DNA from: Gordonia sp. KTR9
GTDB lineage: Bacteria; Actinomycetota; Actinomycetes; Mycobacteriales; Mycobacteriaceae
Assembly: GCF_000143885.2 (NCBI RefSeq)
Contig: NC_018581.1
Location: 558,001-622,000 of the forward strand
DNA length: 64,000 nucleotides
Reading direction: 5' to 3'
Part shown: in pieces, positions 8,362-19,200 of the stretch
How positions within the stretch are numbered: position 1 is the first letter of the stretch
How the letters are laid out: each line of letters opens with the position of its first letter
Notes under the pieces: generated by a model
What the model saw: only the letters and a program-made list of their open reading frames with translations
The model's database searches: none
What the model was told of the DNA's origin: nothing
Program-made: the position numbers and the translations under genes

Positions 8362-9956
8362 TCGGACACTCTCACCATTTCTTCACTGTGTGTTTCCGCG
8401 CCGGGCGCGGCGGTGCCTTCGGACTCCACCTCGAGGGCGACTCGCAGGAGCTCGTCGAACAGCTCGTCGATGTCGCTCTCCGCGGTCTCCGGGTTGAGGA
8501 GCGTCAGCTTCAGGCAGGTCTGCGGCTCGTCCTCGCCCGGCACCCGCACCTGGGTACGGCCGATGAGGGCCTTGCCGTCGGCGATCAGCCGACGCCGCAG
8601 TTCCCCGTTGACCGTATCGAGATCGGTGCAGCGGTAGCGGAACACGACGGTGGTCAGCGTGACCGGCGCGATGAGTTCGAGCTGCAGCTCGGTGGCGACT
8701 CGCTGCTCGGCGTACACCGCGAGATCGTTGCACCGGTCGAGCATCTCTCCCAGGGTGCGGCGCCCGTAGGCGAGCAGGGTCGTCGCGACCTTGAGAACAT
8801 CGGGACGTCGGGTCGTCTGCAAGGTCTGACCGAGGAGGCCGCTGTATCCGGCCTCCACGTCGTCGTCGGGGTTGAGGTAGGCCACCGACCGGTTCAGGGA
8901 CACGAAGCGATCCGCGTCGGACAGGAGCATGAGGCTCGCGGCGGCCGGCTGCCAGCCGACCTTGTGCAGGTCCAGGGTGACCGAGTCGGCGCGCTCGACA
9001 CCGGTGAGCAGACCGGCGAGGCGATCGGAGAACAGCGAACCGAATCCGTAGGCGGCGTCGACGTGCAACCAGATCTCGTGACGCTCGGCGATGTCGGCGA
9101 TCTCGCCGAGCGGGTCGACGGTGCCGAAGTCGGTGGTGCCCGCGGTGGCGACGATCGCCAGCGGGGTGGCCGCGCCGGACTCCCGGATCGCCGCCTCGAG
9201 GGCCTCCGGGATCATCCGGTGCTGCGAGTCGACCTCGACCGGGATCACCGCGGTCTCGCCCAGTCCCAGTGCCGCACAAGCACGGTGGACCGAGAAGTGA
9301 GCCACACGCGAGCAGAAGACGACCGGACGCTGCAACGCCCCGACTCCGTCGTGACGCACGTCGACACCTCGGCGTGCGGCAGTGTGATCGCGCGCGATCA
9401 TCAGCGCCAGCAGGTTCGAGATCGACCCGCCGGGGCTGAAGACACCGCCGGCGTGTTCACCGAAACCGGCCAGACGCGCCAGGGACTGCACGGTCCACGT
9501 CTCGAGCGCGAGCGTGGCCGGACCCGAATCATAGGTGTCGAGTGAGGCATTGGTCGCCGATGCCAGCGCGTCGGCGGCGACCGCCACCGACAGGGGAGCG
9601 GGTTGCAGGTGCGCGGCGGCCATCGGGTGGGTGAGGTCGAGGCCGAACTCGGCCACCAGGCGAGCGAGTCGGGTCAGCGCCTCCGATTCGCCGATCCCGT
9701 TCTCCGGGATTCCGTGCGGACCGAGCAGTGCTGTCACCCCGCCCAGCACCGCGACGGGATCACCGCTGGGCAGCGGGGCGCCGTGGTGGTGGTCGCTGAC
9801 CGCGGCGGCGATCTCGGCCAGGCCGCGTCCGACGTCGGCCCACCCGTCGCCGGGACGGGCGAATCGCGAGACACCCCAACTGGATCGGCGATCTTCGGAC
9901 ACTGGGTTCCCCCTTGTTGACTCTGGCGCTCGGTGGCGCGGCGGCACGCCGGTCAT
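8358..9956 (-). CDS. PLP-dependent amino acid decarboxylase (DesA/RhbB type)
   Basis: Up to 532 aa, group II decarboxylase fold. The PLP-binding Lys is in LDLHKVGWQP, the Asp contacting the pyridine ring in WLHVDAAYG, and a TAGTTDFGTVDP segment precedes it. Homologues decarboxylate lysine to cadaverine (DesA) or diaminobutyrate to diaminopropane (RhbB). No diaminobutyrate aminotransferase is in the window, so lysine is the simpler guess. The ATG at 9956 overlaps the previous stop (ATGA). A GTG at 9901 has a better ribosome-binding site (AAGGGGGA) and may be the true start, because the 18 residues between them are Arg/Pro-rich and look unconserved. Confidence 0.83.
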   Translation of the reverse strand: MTGVPPRHRAPESTRGNPVSEDRRSSWGVSRFARPGDGWADVGRGLAEIAAAVSDHHHGAPLPSGDPVAVLGGVTALLGPHGIPENGIGESEALTRLARLVAEFGLDLTHPMAAAHLQPAPLSVAVAADALASATNASLDTYDSGPATLALETWTVQSLARLAGFGEHAGGVFSPGGSISNLLALMIARDHTAARRGVDVRHDGVGALQRPVVFCSRVAHFSVHRACAALGLGETAVIPVEVDSQHRMIPEALEAAIRESGAATPLAIVATAGTTDFGTVDPLGEIADIAERHEIWLHVDAAYGFGSLFSDRLAGLLTGVERADSVTLDLHKVGWQPAAASLMLLSDADRFVSLNRSVAYLNPDDDVEAGYSGLLGQTLQTTRRPDVLKVATTLLAYGRRTLGEMLDRCNDLAVYAEQRVATELQLELIAPVTLTTVVFRYRCTDLDTVNGELRRRLIADGKALIGRTQVRVPGEDEPQTCLKLTLLNPETAESDIDELFDELLRVALEVESEGTAAPGAETHSEEMVRVSE

Positions 9957-11419
9957 CCGGCGCTGCCCTTCTGCGGAGCGCGCTCGTCGAGGACCTCGAG
10001 GAGCGCGGAGACGGAGTGGTGCAACGACGTCGGGATCAGGTCGACGAGCGCGGTGAGTACCGCGGTGGCCCGGTCGGCCACCGCGTCGGGAACGATCCCC
10101 GGCTGATGATCCACCTCGACATGGGTGCTGTCGTCGTCGGCCTCGAAGGCGATGGAGAGCGGGTAGTTGGCGATCCCGTTGAAGACCGAGTGGCAGGTGA
10201 CCGGTGCGTCGGCTGGTTGCGGGATCCCGCGCAGGGGCGCGGGCCGGACCGAGGCCATGATCTCGATGACGGGGAATCGACCACCCTGCTGCCGCAACGC
10301 GGTGAGGATCGGCCCGAAATCGGTGCCGGAGTGTTCCATTGCCCGGTAGATCACCGAACCCGCATCGCGGAGGGCCTGTTCGACGGTGTCGTCGGGGTCG
10401 ATGCGGAATCGCATCGGGATGATGTTGCCGCAGTAGCCGACATCCTGCGGTGACTGTGCCCGTCGCCGGTTGTCGGCCGGTACCACGAGGACGTGGTCGG
10501 CCGCGCCGGTCAGCGCGAACGCCGCCAGTGAGCAGACCCCGATCAGCAATGCATTGGGTGTCGCCCCGACGATCTGGGCGACCCGCCCGAAAGCGGTCAG
10601 CGAGTCGGCCGCGACCGGGGCGGCGACCTTGATGCCGTAGCGGTCGTGCATCGGCGACAGCCAGCTGTCGGCGGCGCTCTCCGTGGGCAGCTCACCCGTG
10701 AGCGGGTAGCGGACGTCCTCGGCGGCCCAGGTCGCGAGTGCATGTCGGACCGCGTTGTCCGTCGCATCCGCCGCGGCAGTGGGATCGGTTGTCTCCGGGC
10801 GGGTTTCGGCGGTGATGTCTCCGGGCCAGGAACCCGACACCAGGGTGCCGAGGAGCAGTGGCCACGAGGTGTCGTCGACCGCCAGGTGGTGGACCACCAG
10901 GATCATCGTGACGTCTCCGTCCGACCCCGAGACGCGCAGCCGGAGTGGCACTTCCGAGCGAAGATCGAACGGCGTCCGCGTCAGGGCGGTCGCCGCGGCA
11001 TCGGCATCGGCACCGGTGCCGATGCCGCTCGCAGCCGTCTCCGAGAGTCCCCAGGTCCACACCGTTCCCGATGCGTCCCACGATCCCGAGCGCGACACGG
11101 CGCGTCGACTCGGTGTGCCCGCGTCGTCGGTCTCGACCACGGAGCTCAGCACCCGGAACCGTTCGACGAGTAGTTCGGCGGAGGCGACGACCGAACTCAG
11201 CGTCCGGCTCCCGCCGAACCCCAGCACGAGTCCGATGTTGTGCGACACCGAGTCCGGGTCCAGCTCGTAGATCCGCCACATCCGACGCTCGGCGATCCCG
11301 AACTCGCCGAACGGTACGGCTGTGTCCGGTGCGTCGGCGGAGCGAGCGGGACTGATGTCACCCGCCTGCGCGATCCGACGGCGCAGCAGTGTGAGTCGCT
11401 CTTCGGTCAACGCGGGCAT
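9953..11419 (-). CDS. Stand-alone NRPS-type condensation domain protein
   Basis: 488 aa, a single condensation domain without carrier or adenylation parts. The active-site motif reads HHLAVDD (His177, His178, Asp182), so the usual HHxxxDG is kept except that Gly is Asp. Further family marks are [19 protein letters not shown] at the N-terminus (residues about 34-52) and the solvent-channel segment DNRRRAQSP. Free-standing condensation domains such as VibH join a carrier-bound aryl group to a soluble amine. Here it may release the salicyl-heterocycle from the NRPS onto the diamine or hydroxamate, since the NRPS has no thioesterase. It overlaps the acylase stop by 13 bp and the decarboxylase start by 4 bp. 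Confidence 0.8.
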   Translation of the reverse strand: MPALTEERLTLLRRRIAQAGDISPARSADAPDTAVPFGEFGIAERRMWRIYELDPDSVSHNIGLVLGFGGSRTLSSVVASAELLVERFRVLSSVVETDDAGTPSRRAVSRSGSWDASGTVWTWGLSETAASGIGTGADADAAATALTRTPFDLRSEVPLRLRVSGSDGDVTMILVVHHLAVDDTSWPLLLGTLVSGSWPGDITAETRPETTDPTAAADATDNAVRHALATWAAEDVRYPLTGELPTESAADSWLSPMHDRYGIKVAAPVAADSLTAFGRVAQIVGATPNALLIGVCSLAAFALTGAADHVLVVPADNRRRAQSPQDVGYCGNIIPMRFRIDPDDTVEQALRDAGSVIYRAMEHSGTDFGPILTALRQQGGRFPVIEIMASVRPAPLRGIPQPADAPVTCHSVFNGIANYPLSIAFEADDDSTHVEVDHQPGIVPDAVADRATAVLTALVDLIPTSLHHSVSALLEVLDERAPQKGSAG

Positions 11420-13743
11420 GGTTCCCTCTCGGTCGACGGGGCGGCGGACGGCGTCGACGCCGCTGCGGACATGGCGTGCAATGTGTCCCAGTCGCGGACG
11501 ACCTCGACCAGTTGGCCCGCCGCCCACCGCGGCGCCTGGTCCTGGAAATGATCGGAACTGGGGTCGCCGCTCACGCCCAGCGGGACGATCCAGCGGCTCG
11601 CGTTCCGGTCGGCGAGGTCCCACACATAGCGGGCCGCGGCACCGGTGATGCACAGGTGCGTGCCGACCGCCGCGGCGTTGGCGAAAACGCTCTCGGCGTC
11701 GCCGGCCAGCGGGAGCGGCGTCGGACGCAGGGTCGCGAACAGGTCCGGATACTGCGGCGATGCGCCGACCAGGTCGAATCCGTGGATCGGTGCCAGCCGG
11801 TGGACGCTGCCCCAGGTGGGTGTGGCACCGAAGGTGGCGACCCGGGCCACCACGGCGTCGAGGGCGGCGACCGCCACGGCCTCGATGTCGATGCCGATCC
11901 CCGCCGTGTTGGCGACGACCGAGGTCAGTGCGGTGGCGAGGCGCGGTTCGGGAACGAACCACGGCTGGAACACCGCCGGGAAGCCGTGCGGCCCGCGCAG
12001 CGGGGCGAGGATGTCGGTGTTCGCCACACCGAGGACCAACTGGGTGCGGAACTCGGCGTACAGGTAGGCGTCGGTGCTCTCGGCCTCCATGGAGCGGTCC
12101 CAGGCGACCAGTCGCTGCCGGACCTTCTCGGCCTCGTCGCTGTCGGCTCGCACGCGAGACAGCAACTCCTGGACCACTTTCGCCTGCTCGAGCCGCACGT
12201 CGGAGTGGATGTCGGCACAGTCCGCCGGACTCACGGACGTGAGCTCGTCGAGCAGTACCGCGATGCGGTCGGCGCGGAACGGCTCCACACACTCGCTCGT
12301 GAGCGGTTGTAGCGCAGGCACATCCGACATGCGCTGGTTGGCGGTGACGGTGATCGGGTCCCGGAGTGTCGCGTCGAAGTCGGGATCGCCGAGTGAACCC
12401 CGCTCGTATCCGCGCCACTGGTAGCGCTCGTCCCAGCCGGGTACCGGCAGCCAGTAGTTCTCGGGTGCACGGACCGGCACCCGGCCGGCCACGTGGGTGG
12501 CGACGGTGCCGTCGGCATGGCCGATGACTGCCCGGTTGACCGGTTCGACCCAGTTGGCCAGCGCCACTTCGACATCGGCGACGGTCCGCACGAAGAGCAG
12601 ATCGAGCGGCGCGTCGAAGGTGACCTCCTCGGAGAGCAGCGGAGACCGCATGCTCATCGCGAACGTGTCCTCGGGACCGCCGAAGACGACGGCACCGTTC
12701 GGAGTGGTGATCACCTGCACCGCCACGGGTTCGGCGTCCCGGACCAGGATCGTCTCGGTGCTGACCCCGGCCGGCACCCGGTTCCCGCCCGGCACCTCGA
12801 CCAGGAGCGTGCCGGCATCGTCGCGCGTCAACCGCTCGAGGTACAGATCCTGATAGTCACCCATCGCGTTCGTGATGCCCCAGGCGATGTCGTCGCCCTG
12901 GCAGAAGTGGGGGACCCCGGGAACGCCGGCGAAGGCGAAACCGGCCATGTCGAATGCGTCCGAAGGACCGGTCGAGGCGAGATGGAACTGCTGGTAGATG
13001 CCCGGAAGTTCGAGAAAGCGATGCGGGTCGCCGGCGACGATCGGCGCACCGGTCGAGCTGCGCTCCGCGGAGACTCCCCACGCGTTGCTGCCCGACATCG
13101 GGTCACCGAGGTCGACCGCGGGGGATGGCTCCTCCGGGGACGCCGGCCGGGTGATCGCCAGGATCTCGTCCAGGAATGCCTCGTCGGGCATCGCGGGCAT
13201 CGTGGGATCGGTCTCCCGTGTCTCGAAGTCCCAGAATCGCAGGGCATCCAGACCGAGCGTGCGGCAGGCGTGCAGGCGGAACAGCTTGGTGGTGAACCGT
13301 CCGAACAGTACGTGGTGCATGATGAACACCGAGATCGGTGTCCACGGACGCCACGGTTGTGGCCGATGCGCTAGTGCCTCGAGTTCCGGTGCGGCAGCGG
13401 ATTTCTCGGGGTCGTCGAGCGTGCAGTTCACCCCGGCGGCGTAGGCGGCGACGAGATCGCGGGTGCGGGTCGACGATGCCTCGAAGATCCGTTTGGCCGC
13501 GGCGTCGAGCTGGGCTCGGCGGGCGAAGGTGTCCCACTCGATGCACGAGGCTCCGAAGACCTCGGCGGTGCGTCCCTCGGCGCGCAGCCGCATGAACTCG
13601 ATCTGCCAGCGTCGGTCCTCGCCACATGCCCGGCCCTGACCGTACAGCGCGCCCGCCGGCGTCGTCGCGCGGACGTGCGGGATGCCGTGCCCGTCTCGCA
13701 GGATCTCCACGTCCGGGTGCCCGCTCGTGTGGGTTGCGGTCAT
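11407..13743 (-). CDS. Penicillin acylase-family Ntn hydrolase
   Basis: 778 aa. The HGIPHVRA segment near the N-terminus and the motif MSGSNAWGV are diagnostic of penicillin/cephalosporin acylases. Cleavage before Ser219 would give an alpha chain of about 218 residues and a beta chain of about 560 with Ser219 as the N-terminal nucleophile. No signal peptide is visible ([15 protein letters not shown]), so unlike Pseudomonas PvdQ, which deacylates pyoverdine in the periplasm, it should act in the cytoplasm. Its place inside the siderophore operon suggests removal or transfer of an acyl group on an intermediate. The true start at 13743 is 5 bp after the IucA/IucC stop; the frame upstream is open but lies inside that gene. 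Confidence 0.85.
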   Translation of the reverse strand: MTATHTSGHPDVEILRDGHGIPHVRATTPAGALYGQGRACGEDRRWQIEFMRLRAEGRTAEVFGASCIEWDTFARRAQLDAAAKRIFEASSTRTRDLVAAYAAGVNCTLDDPEKSAAAPELEALAHRPQPWRPWTPISVFIMHHVLFGRFTTKLFRLHACRTLGLDALRFWDFETRETDPTMPAMPDEAFLDEILAITRPASPEEPSPAVDLGDPMSGSNAWGVSAERSSTGAPIVAGDPHRFLELPGIYQQFHLASTGPSDAFDMAGFAFAGVPGVPHFCQGDDIAWGITNAMGDYQDLYLERLTRDDAGTLLVEVPGGNRVPAGVSTETILVRDAEPVAVQVITTPNGAVVFGGPEDTFAMSMRSPLLSEEVTFDAPLDLLFVRTVADVEVALANWVEPVNRAVIGHADGTVATHVAGRVPVRAPENYWLPVPGWDERYQWRGYERGSLGDPDFDATLRDPITVTANQRMSDVPALQPLTSECVEPFRADRIAVLLDELTSVSPADCADIHSDVRLEQAKVVQELLSRVRADSDEAEKVRQRLVAWDRSMEAESTDAYLYAEFRTQLVLGVANTDILAPLRGPHGFPAVFQPWFVPEPRLATALTSVVANTAGIGIDIEAVAVAALDAVVARVATFGATPTWGSVHRLAPIHGFDLVGASPQYPDLFATLRPTPLPLAGDAESVFANAAAVGTHLCITGAAARYVWDLADRNASRWIVPLGVSGDPSSDHFQDQAPRWAAGQLVEVVRDWDTLHAMSAAASTPSAAPSTEREPCPR

Positions 13744-13748
13744 GTCGG

Positions 13749-15566
13749 TCACCGGTCCCTGTGCGATGCAACCGGATTGGCGAGCCGGTGACCGGCGTCG
13801 ATCAGTGAGGCATAGGAGTCCTCGATGTCGACCATGCGCTTGTTGTTGCGCAACTGCAGACCGTTCATGTGCACCGCTCCGAACTCCGGTGCGAACAGGT
13901 CCCAACGGGTGAGACGGTCCTCCAGTTCGGGATGGGCGGCCACGAACTCGCGCAGGCTCTCGCCGACAAGTGACCAGAACTCGTCGTCGTCGACGATGCC
14001 GTGTGTGTGCAGGACCTCGGCGAGCGGGCGCAGGAAGTCGTCGAAGACATCCGACAGGACACCCAGGTTGCGGATCTCGTCCGGCTCGGTGGTCCGGACA
14101 CGGGCGCAGCTCTCGGGGAGTCCCTCCGCCTTCCCGAACACCGACACCTCCTCGCCGATGTCCTTCAGGATGGCGCGCACCGGAATGCCGTCGGCGAGAA
14201 CCAGGATGAGGTTCTCGCCGTGCGGGGAGAACTTCAGCTCGTACCGGTAGAGCAGGTAGGCGATGGGATGCAGATAGGTCCGCAGGTAGCGGCGGACCCA
14301 CTCGGTCGCCGGGACTCCCGAACGTTCGATGAACGCGCCCACCAACGGCTCGCCCAGGTGATCGACGTGCAGCAGCGCGGCCATGGTCGACAATTGCTCG
14401 TCGGCGGCGGTCAACGGCACCGGACTCTGGCGCCACAGCGCCGACAGGATCTTGCGGTACTCCGATCCCGGCTGGGTGATCGGCGTGAAGGTCGGGCTGC
14501 GGTAACCGATCGCGGCGACCTCGAAGATCATCTCGAAACCGATCGCCGCGAGGTACTGGTCGTCGGCGACGAGTCTGCGGACCCAGTTGTTGATGAGCGG
14601 TGTCGTACGCATGTAGTCGGCCGACATCCCGCGTGTGAACCCCATGTTCACGATGGACAGCGCGACCTTGACGTAATTGCGGGTCGGCGTGGTGGCGTTG
14701 AACACCGTACGGATCGACTGCTGGGCCTGGTAGAGGTCAGGACTCGTCCCCACCTCGACGATGCGCCGACCGGCGATGTCGGCGGAGTACAGCTTCTGTA
14801 CCTTCTCGACCCACTGCCAGGGGTGGACCGGCAGGTACCGGTAATCCGCAGGGTCGCAACCGGCTTCGACGAGCGCGGCGTCGAAACCCGCCAGGGTCTC
14901 CGCGCCCAGCTCGTCGAGGAGCAACGCGTCGTAGTCGACATCGTCGACGGTGGCGACGTCACAGTCCTCGCGACGGGCGGCCAGCCAGACGAGGCGGAAG
15001 TGGTTGCCGACCTCGGGCGCATACCGCTCGATGTCCTCGGCACTGAATCCGAGACGGCCGGCGTTGGCGACGATGCACGGATGCCCCTCGGTCATCGTCG
15101 CCTCGATGGTCTGGAAGTCGGCGTGCGCGAGATCTGCTGCCGCGATGCGGCGTACGTCCGGGCGCTCGGCGCTGATGGCCAGGGTGTTGATGAACTCCTC
15201 GAGGTACTCCGGCAGCGCCTGGGGTCCGATGCCCACCAACGGTGCGAGGTCGACGATCATGGCGATCGCGTCGATCGGGAGTTCGGCGCCGTCCTGTACA
15301 CGACGCAACGACGACTCGTCGATCGCCCAGCTGTCCAGGGCGAGACGATCGGCGCGGAAGTGGTATTCGGTGCGGCCGTCGGCGGAGGAGACGAGATAGC
15401 CGCCGTCTCCGGTCGCCACCGGATCGAGCGCCCGCTCGTGGGAGAACTCGGCGAGGATCTTCTTCGCGATCCTGGTGTGATACGTCTGGCGATGGCTTCG
15501 CGCACCCGACCCCCCGGCCGTGCGCACCGCGAACCCCTGCGTGGTCTCGATGTCCTGGAGAGTCAA
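13749..15566 (-). CDS. IucA/IucC family siderophore synthetase (NIS)
   Basis: 605 aa, ATP-dependent amide synthetase of NRPS-independent siderophore pathways. Visible motifs are [17 protein letters not shown] (about residue 160), [25 protein letters not shown], the [11 protein letters not shown] nucleotide-binding segment and [13 protein letters not shown] near the end. Members couple citrate, a citrate monoamide, a dicarboxylate monoamide or 2-oxoglutarate to an amine. The substrate class cannot be told by eye. Translation probably starts at TTG 15566, 4 bp after the acetyltransferase stop and behind GGGGGCG; no ATG fits. A TTG start and tight spacing indicate translational coupling. It would join the N-hydroxy-N-acyl diamine to a carboxylate. 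Confidence 0.87.
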   Translation of the reverse strand: MTLQDIETTQGFAVRTAGGSGARSHRQTYHTRIAKKILAEFSHERALDPVATGDGGYLVSSADGRTEYHFRADRLALDSWAIDESSLRRVQDGAELPIDAIAMIVDLAPLVGIGPQALPEYLEEFINTLAISAERPDVRRIAAADLAHADFQTIEATMTEGHPCIVANAGRLGFSAEDIERYAPEVGNHFRLVWLAARREDCDVATVDDVDYDALLLDELGAETLAGFDAALVEAGCDPADYRYLPVHPWQWVEKVQKLYSADIAGRRIVEVGTSPDLYQAQQSIRTVFNATTPTRNYVKVALSIVNMGFTRGMSADYMRTTPLINNWVRRLVADDQYLAAIGFEMIFEVAAIGYRSPTFTPITQPGSEYRKILSALWRQSPVPLTAADEQLSTMAALLHVDHLGEPLVGAFIERSGVPATEWVRRYLRTYLHPIAYLLYRYELKFSPHGENLILVLADGIPVRAILKDIGEEVSVFGKAEGLPESCARVRTTEPDEIRNLGVLSDVFDDFLRPLAEVLHTHGIVDDDEFWSLVGESLREFVAAHPELEDRLTRWDLFAPEFGAVHMNGLQLRNNKRMVDIEDSYASLIDAGHRLANPVASHRDR

Positions 15567-15570
15567 CGAT

Positions 15571-16179
15571 CTACGCCCCCAGGTCCGTGACCTCGACCGG
15601 TCCGACAGACCTGCCGTTGTCGGTCACCGCGAGGAAATCGGCTCGGGTGCAGTAGCTCAGGTGCGCGGTCTTGTTCCCGACGGGGTAGTCCCCGTCGACC
15701 CGGAATCCCACGCTCGCGTTCAGGCGGTGCACGGCCTTGTTGCGGACGTCCGGCTCGACGACGACGCGGGCGGCGCCGACCTCGAGGATCGCGGTGCGCA
15801 TGATGTGCAGCATCACCGCGCCGGTGAAGCCGGGAAGCGACTGTTCGGCGTGGGCGACCAGCAGATGCATGCCGATGTCGCCGTCGGCGGGCACGTAACC
15901 GCTGGCGGGGTCGGCGAGTTCACTGGTGGCCGGGTCGTAGAGCTCGAACAGGAACTGCGGGTGCCCGTCGTGGTAGCCCAGGCGCATTCCATAAGGCGTA
16001 CCGGCCGTGGCCTCCGCCGACTCGCGAATCATCTTCTCCACGTCGGCGACCGAGCTGTCGAGCATGTCCCAGTACTTGGCCTTGGGATGGGTGAGCCATC
16101 CGTGGACGGTCGCGGCGTGCGACACGTCGTCGAGATCGACCGAGTTCAGGTCGTAGGTCGGTGCGGAGGAAATGGTCAT
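15571..16179 (-). CDS. Siderophore GNAT acyltransferase (IucB/RhbD/MbtK-like)
   Basis: 202 aa, GNAT fold of the siderophore acetyltransferase family. [12 protein letters not shown] at about residues 26-37 matches the family start and [18 protein letters not shown] precedes the acyl-CoA site. The C-terminal strand has [19 protein letters not shown]. These enzymes acylate the N-hydroxylated amine: acetyl or succinyl in aerobactin and desferrioxamine, long-chain acyl in mycobactin (MbtK). Given the ACP, dehydrogenase and fatty acyl-AMP ligase in the same locus, a fatty or 2-enoyl donor is plausible. It lies 57 bp after the NRPS stop and 4 bp before iucA/C. Confidence 0.85.
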   Translation of the reverse strand: MTISSAPTYDLNSVDLDDVSHAATVHGWLTHPKAKYWDMLDSSVADVEKMIRESAEATAGTPYGMRLGYHDGHPQFLFELYDPATSELADPASGYVPADGDIGMHLLVAHAEQSLPGFTGAVMLHIMRTAILEVGAARVVVEPDVRNKAVHRLNASVGFRVDGDYPVGNKTAHLSYCTRADFLAVTDNGRSVGPVEVTDLGA

Positions 16180-16236
16180 GATGCCTTTGCTCTGGGAGAT
16201 GGTCTGGCGTTGTGGCCGGAGGTGTGCCGGATGCGG

Positions 16237-19200
16237 TCAACTGCTCGCGATCTCGGCCTCCACCTGTTCGTCGGTGAGGTGCATGACGTCGAGGAAGGTC
16301 TGCGCCACGAAGGCCGCCCGTTCCCCGTCGAGTTCGGTCAGACGCCTCGCGAGACCGGCGATGGTTCGCTCGGTGAAGATGTCGGCGACCGAGAGCGCGG
16401 GCGCGTCGAGCCACTGGCGCGAGAGCGCTACCACCCGGGTGGCCTGGACCGAATCGCCGCCCAGGGAGATGAAGTCCTCGGTGACACTCACCGGCGGGGT
16501 GGGCAGGACTTCGCCGAAGATCAGCGTGAGTGCCTCCTCAACGGGGCCGCGCGGCGCGACCGCCTCGATCGGGTCGTCGTCGGTACGGGTGCCCGCGGCG
16601 ATGGCCTTGCGATCGTGTTTGCCGTTCGGCGTCAGCGGGAACCGGTCCAGAACCGTGATGGATCGCGGGACCATGTGCGGCGGAAGGGTTTCCGACAACC
16701 GGGCGCGGAGGTCGGCGTCGTCGTCGGTCGATCCGGCGGTGAGCACGACCGCGGCGCGGAGGTCGCGGCCGTCGGACCAGGCGACCGCCGAGCCCACACC
16801 GGACAGACCCAGGAGGCCGGCCTCGACCTCGCCGAGTTCGACACGGTAGCCACGGATCTTGACCATGTGGTCGGCGCGACCCAGGAAATCGAGGAAGCCA
16901 CCGGGCAGGTAGCGCGCGAGATCGCCGGTGCGGTACCAGCGTTGGCCCTCGTGTTCGACGAATCGGTCGGCCGTGCGGTCCGGATCGCCCCGGTACCCGT
17001 CGGCCACTCCGGCTCCGCCGATCCACAGTTCGCCGGGGACGAGGTCGGGACGATCGCGGCCGGCGTCGTCGACGACTCGGCAGCGCACGCCGCGCAACGG
17101 TATCCCGTACGGCACGAACGCCATTCCCGCCGGGACGGCGTCCGCTTCGCAGATCGTGGAGTGGATGGCCGTCTCGGTGGTGCCGCCGAGGCCCGCGACC
17201 CGGCAGTCGGGCAGTTGCGCGGCGACGCGCTCGAGTAGTGACACGTCGACCTTGTCGCCGCCCATGATGACCATCCGCAGTGATGCGGGCAGGGGCGCGA
17301 GGTCCAGGAGCATGCCGAGGATGGACGGCACGCAGTTGAGGACACTCACCGAGTGCTGGGTGAGCAGTCGCTCCCAGTCGTCGACCTTGGTCTGCTCGTC
17401 GTCTCCCGGTACGACGACGGCACCGCCGACGGCGAGCAGACCGAAGATGTCGAAGACGGAGAGGTCGAATTCCAGCGACGACACCTGCAGGCTGCGATCG
17501 TCGGCTCCGATGGCGAACCGGTCGACGAGGTCGGTGATGGTCGCGACCGCGGCGCGATGCGGAACCTGCACCCCCTTGGGCAGTCCGGTCGAGCCGGAGG
17601 TGAACAGGACGTAGGCGAGGTCGTCGGCGGTCACCGCGACCGGCTCGATCGGCTCGGCGAGCCGGGCGTCGTCGAGCGCGAGTACGACGCTGTCGGTGGA
17701 TGCCCAGCCGGCGGGGTCGGTGGTGAGAACCGCGGCCGGCGTGGCCACGTCGACGATCCGCTCGCGTCGCGCCCGGGGCTGCGTGGGGGCGATCGGGACG
17801 TAGGCTGCGCCGGCGGCGAGAACTCCGAGTGCCGCGACGACCTGATCCCCGCCCTTGGGCAGATGGACGACGACCGTGTCGCCGGGCCCGACGCCGGCCG
17901 CGACGAGTGCTGCCGCGATGCGTCGTGCCTCGTCGGCCAGTTCGGCGTGGGTCCACGAACGTGCGTCGGACACGACAGCCGGTGCGTCGCCCCGTTCGGC
18001 GGCCCGGGTGAAGAAGGTGCTGTGCAGGGTGCCGTCGAAGGTGTCGGTGACCGGCAGCGGGTTCTCCACCGAAAGTCGCTGGGCGCGAACCTCGGCGGTG
18101 ATCGGATCCGGTGCCCGCACATCCCATTCGCCGTCGACGAGCAGCCCGAGGAGGCGGACGTAGTGGTCGAACATCGAACGTGCGGTGGTGAGTTCGAGGT
18201 CGGAGGCGCGGACGTCCCAGTTGAGGAGGAGACCGCCGGCCACCTCGGTCACCTGGGCGTCGAGGAGGACCTGCGGACCCTGCGAGACGATCCAGGACGG
18301 ATCGCCCAGCACGTCGGTCGCCTGCTGGGAGAACAGGTCGCCCAGTCCCAATGCGCTGGTGAACACGATCGGGGAGACGACCGGCTCGCCGCGGTGGCGG
18401 CTCAACTCGCGCAGCACGTCCAGTCCGCTCATCGAACCGTGGGCGGCGGCCTCGTGCATCGACGACCGCATCGACCGCGCTCGCTCGGCGAGCGTGGCCG
18501 GCTCGCTCAGGTCGACGCCCACGAGGATCGACGAGGTGAAGTCGCCAACCACCTGCTCGACGTCCGGATGGATCTGGGGGCGGTCGAACAAGGGCACGGT
18601 GAGCAGGAATCGCGATGTGGCCGAATGCGTTCCGACGGCCTCGGCGAACACCGCGGCGACGGCGGCCGCGGGGGTGACCCCGCGACGGTGCGCGTGCTCC
18701 TCGAGCCGCTTCCAGTCCGAGGCGGACACGGAGTGATGGAGGCGGACACTGTGCGGCTCGACCTCGCCCCGTGCCGCGCGTTCGTCGAGCGGGAGCTCGG
18801 GCGGCCCGGGCAGCGTGGGAATGCGTTCGCGCCACCACGTCACGTCGTCGTCGAGGGTCTCGCGGGAGGTGCGGTCCGCGGTGATCGTCGCGAAGGTGAC
18901 CCCGAGCTCGGGCAGCGTCTCGCCGCGGTACAGGCGAGCGAAGTCATCGACGAGGACGCGGTAGCTCATCGCGTCCGCGGCGATCATGTCCACGTCGAGG
19001 TGAACACGGGTCGAATTGCCCGGCAGGAGACTCAGTTCGGCGCGGATGACCGCCCCTTCGTCGACCGGCAGCGTGCGGTGTGTTCCGTCGGTGCGCTTCG
19101 CCGCCAGGATCTGTTCGACCATCTCCGTCGAGTGGTTTCGGAGGTCGTGTACGGCAATGGCTTCGGGGTGCGCCGGCCCGATCTCCTGGGTGCCGTCGGG

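Noticed and set aside
6967..8637. Long plus-strand open frame opposite the N-hydroxylase
   Set aside because: Antisense shadow of a gene with clear FAD and NADPH motifs; no ribosome-binding site or recognisable fold.
13744..14436. N-terminal extension of the penicillin acylase
   Set aside because: The frame lies inside iucA/C, is Arg/Pro-rich, and the family N-terminus (HGIPHVRA) begins shortly after ATG 13743.
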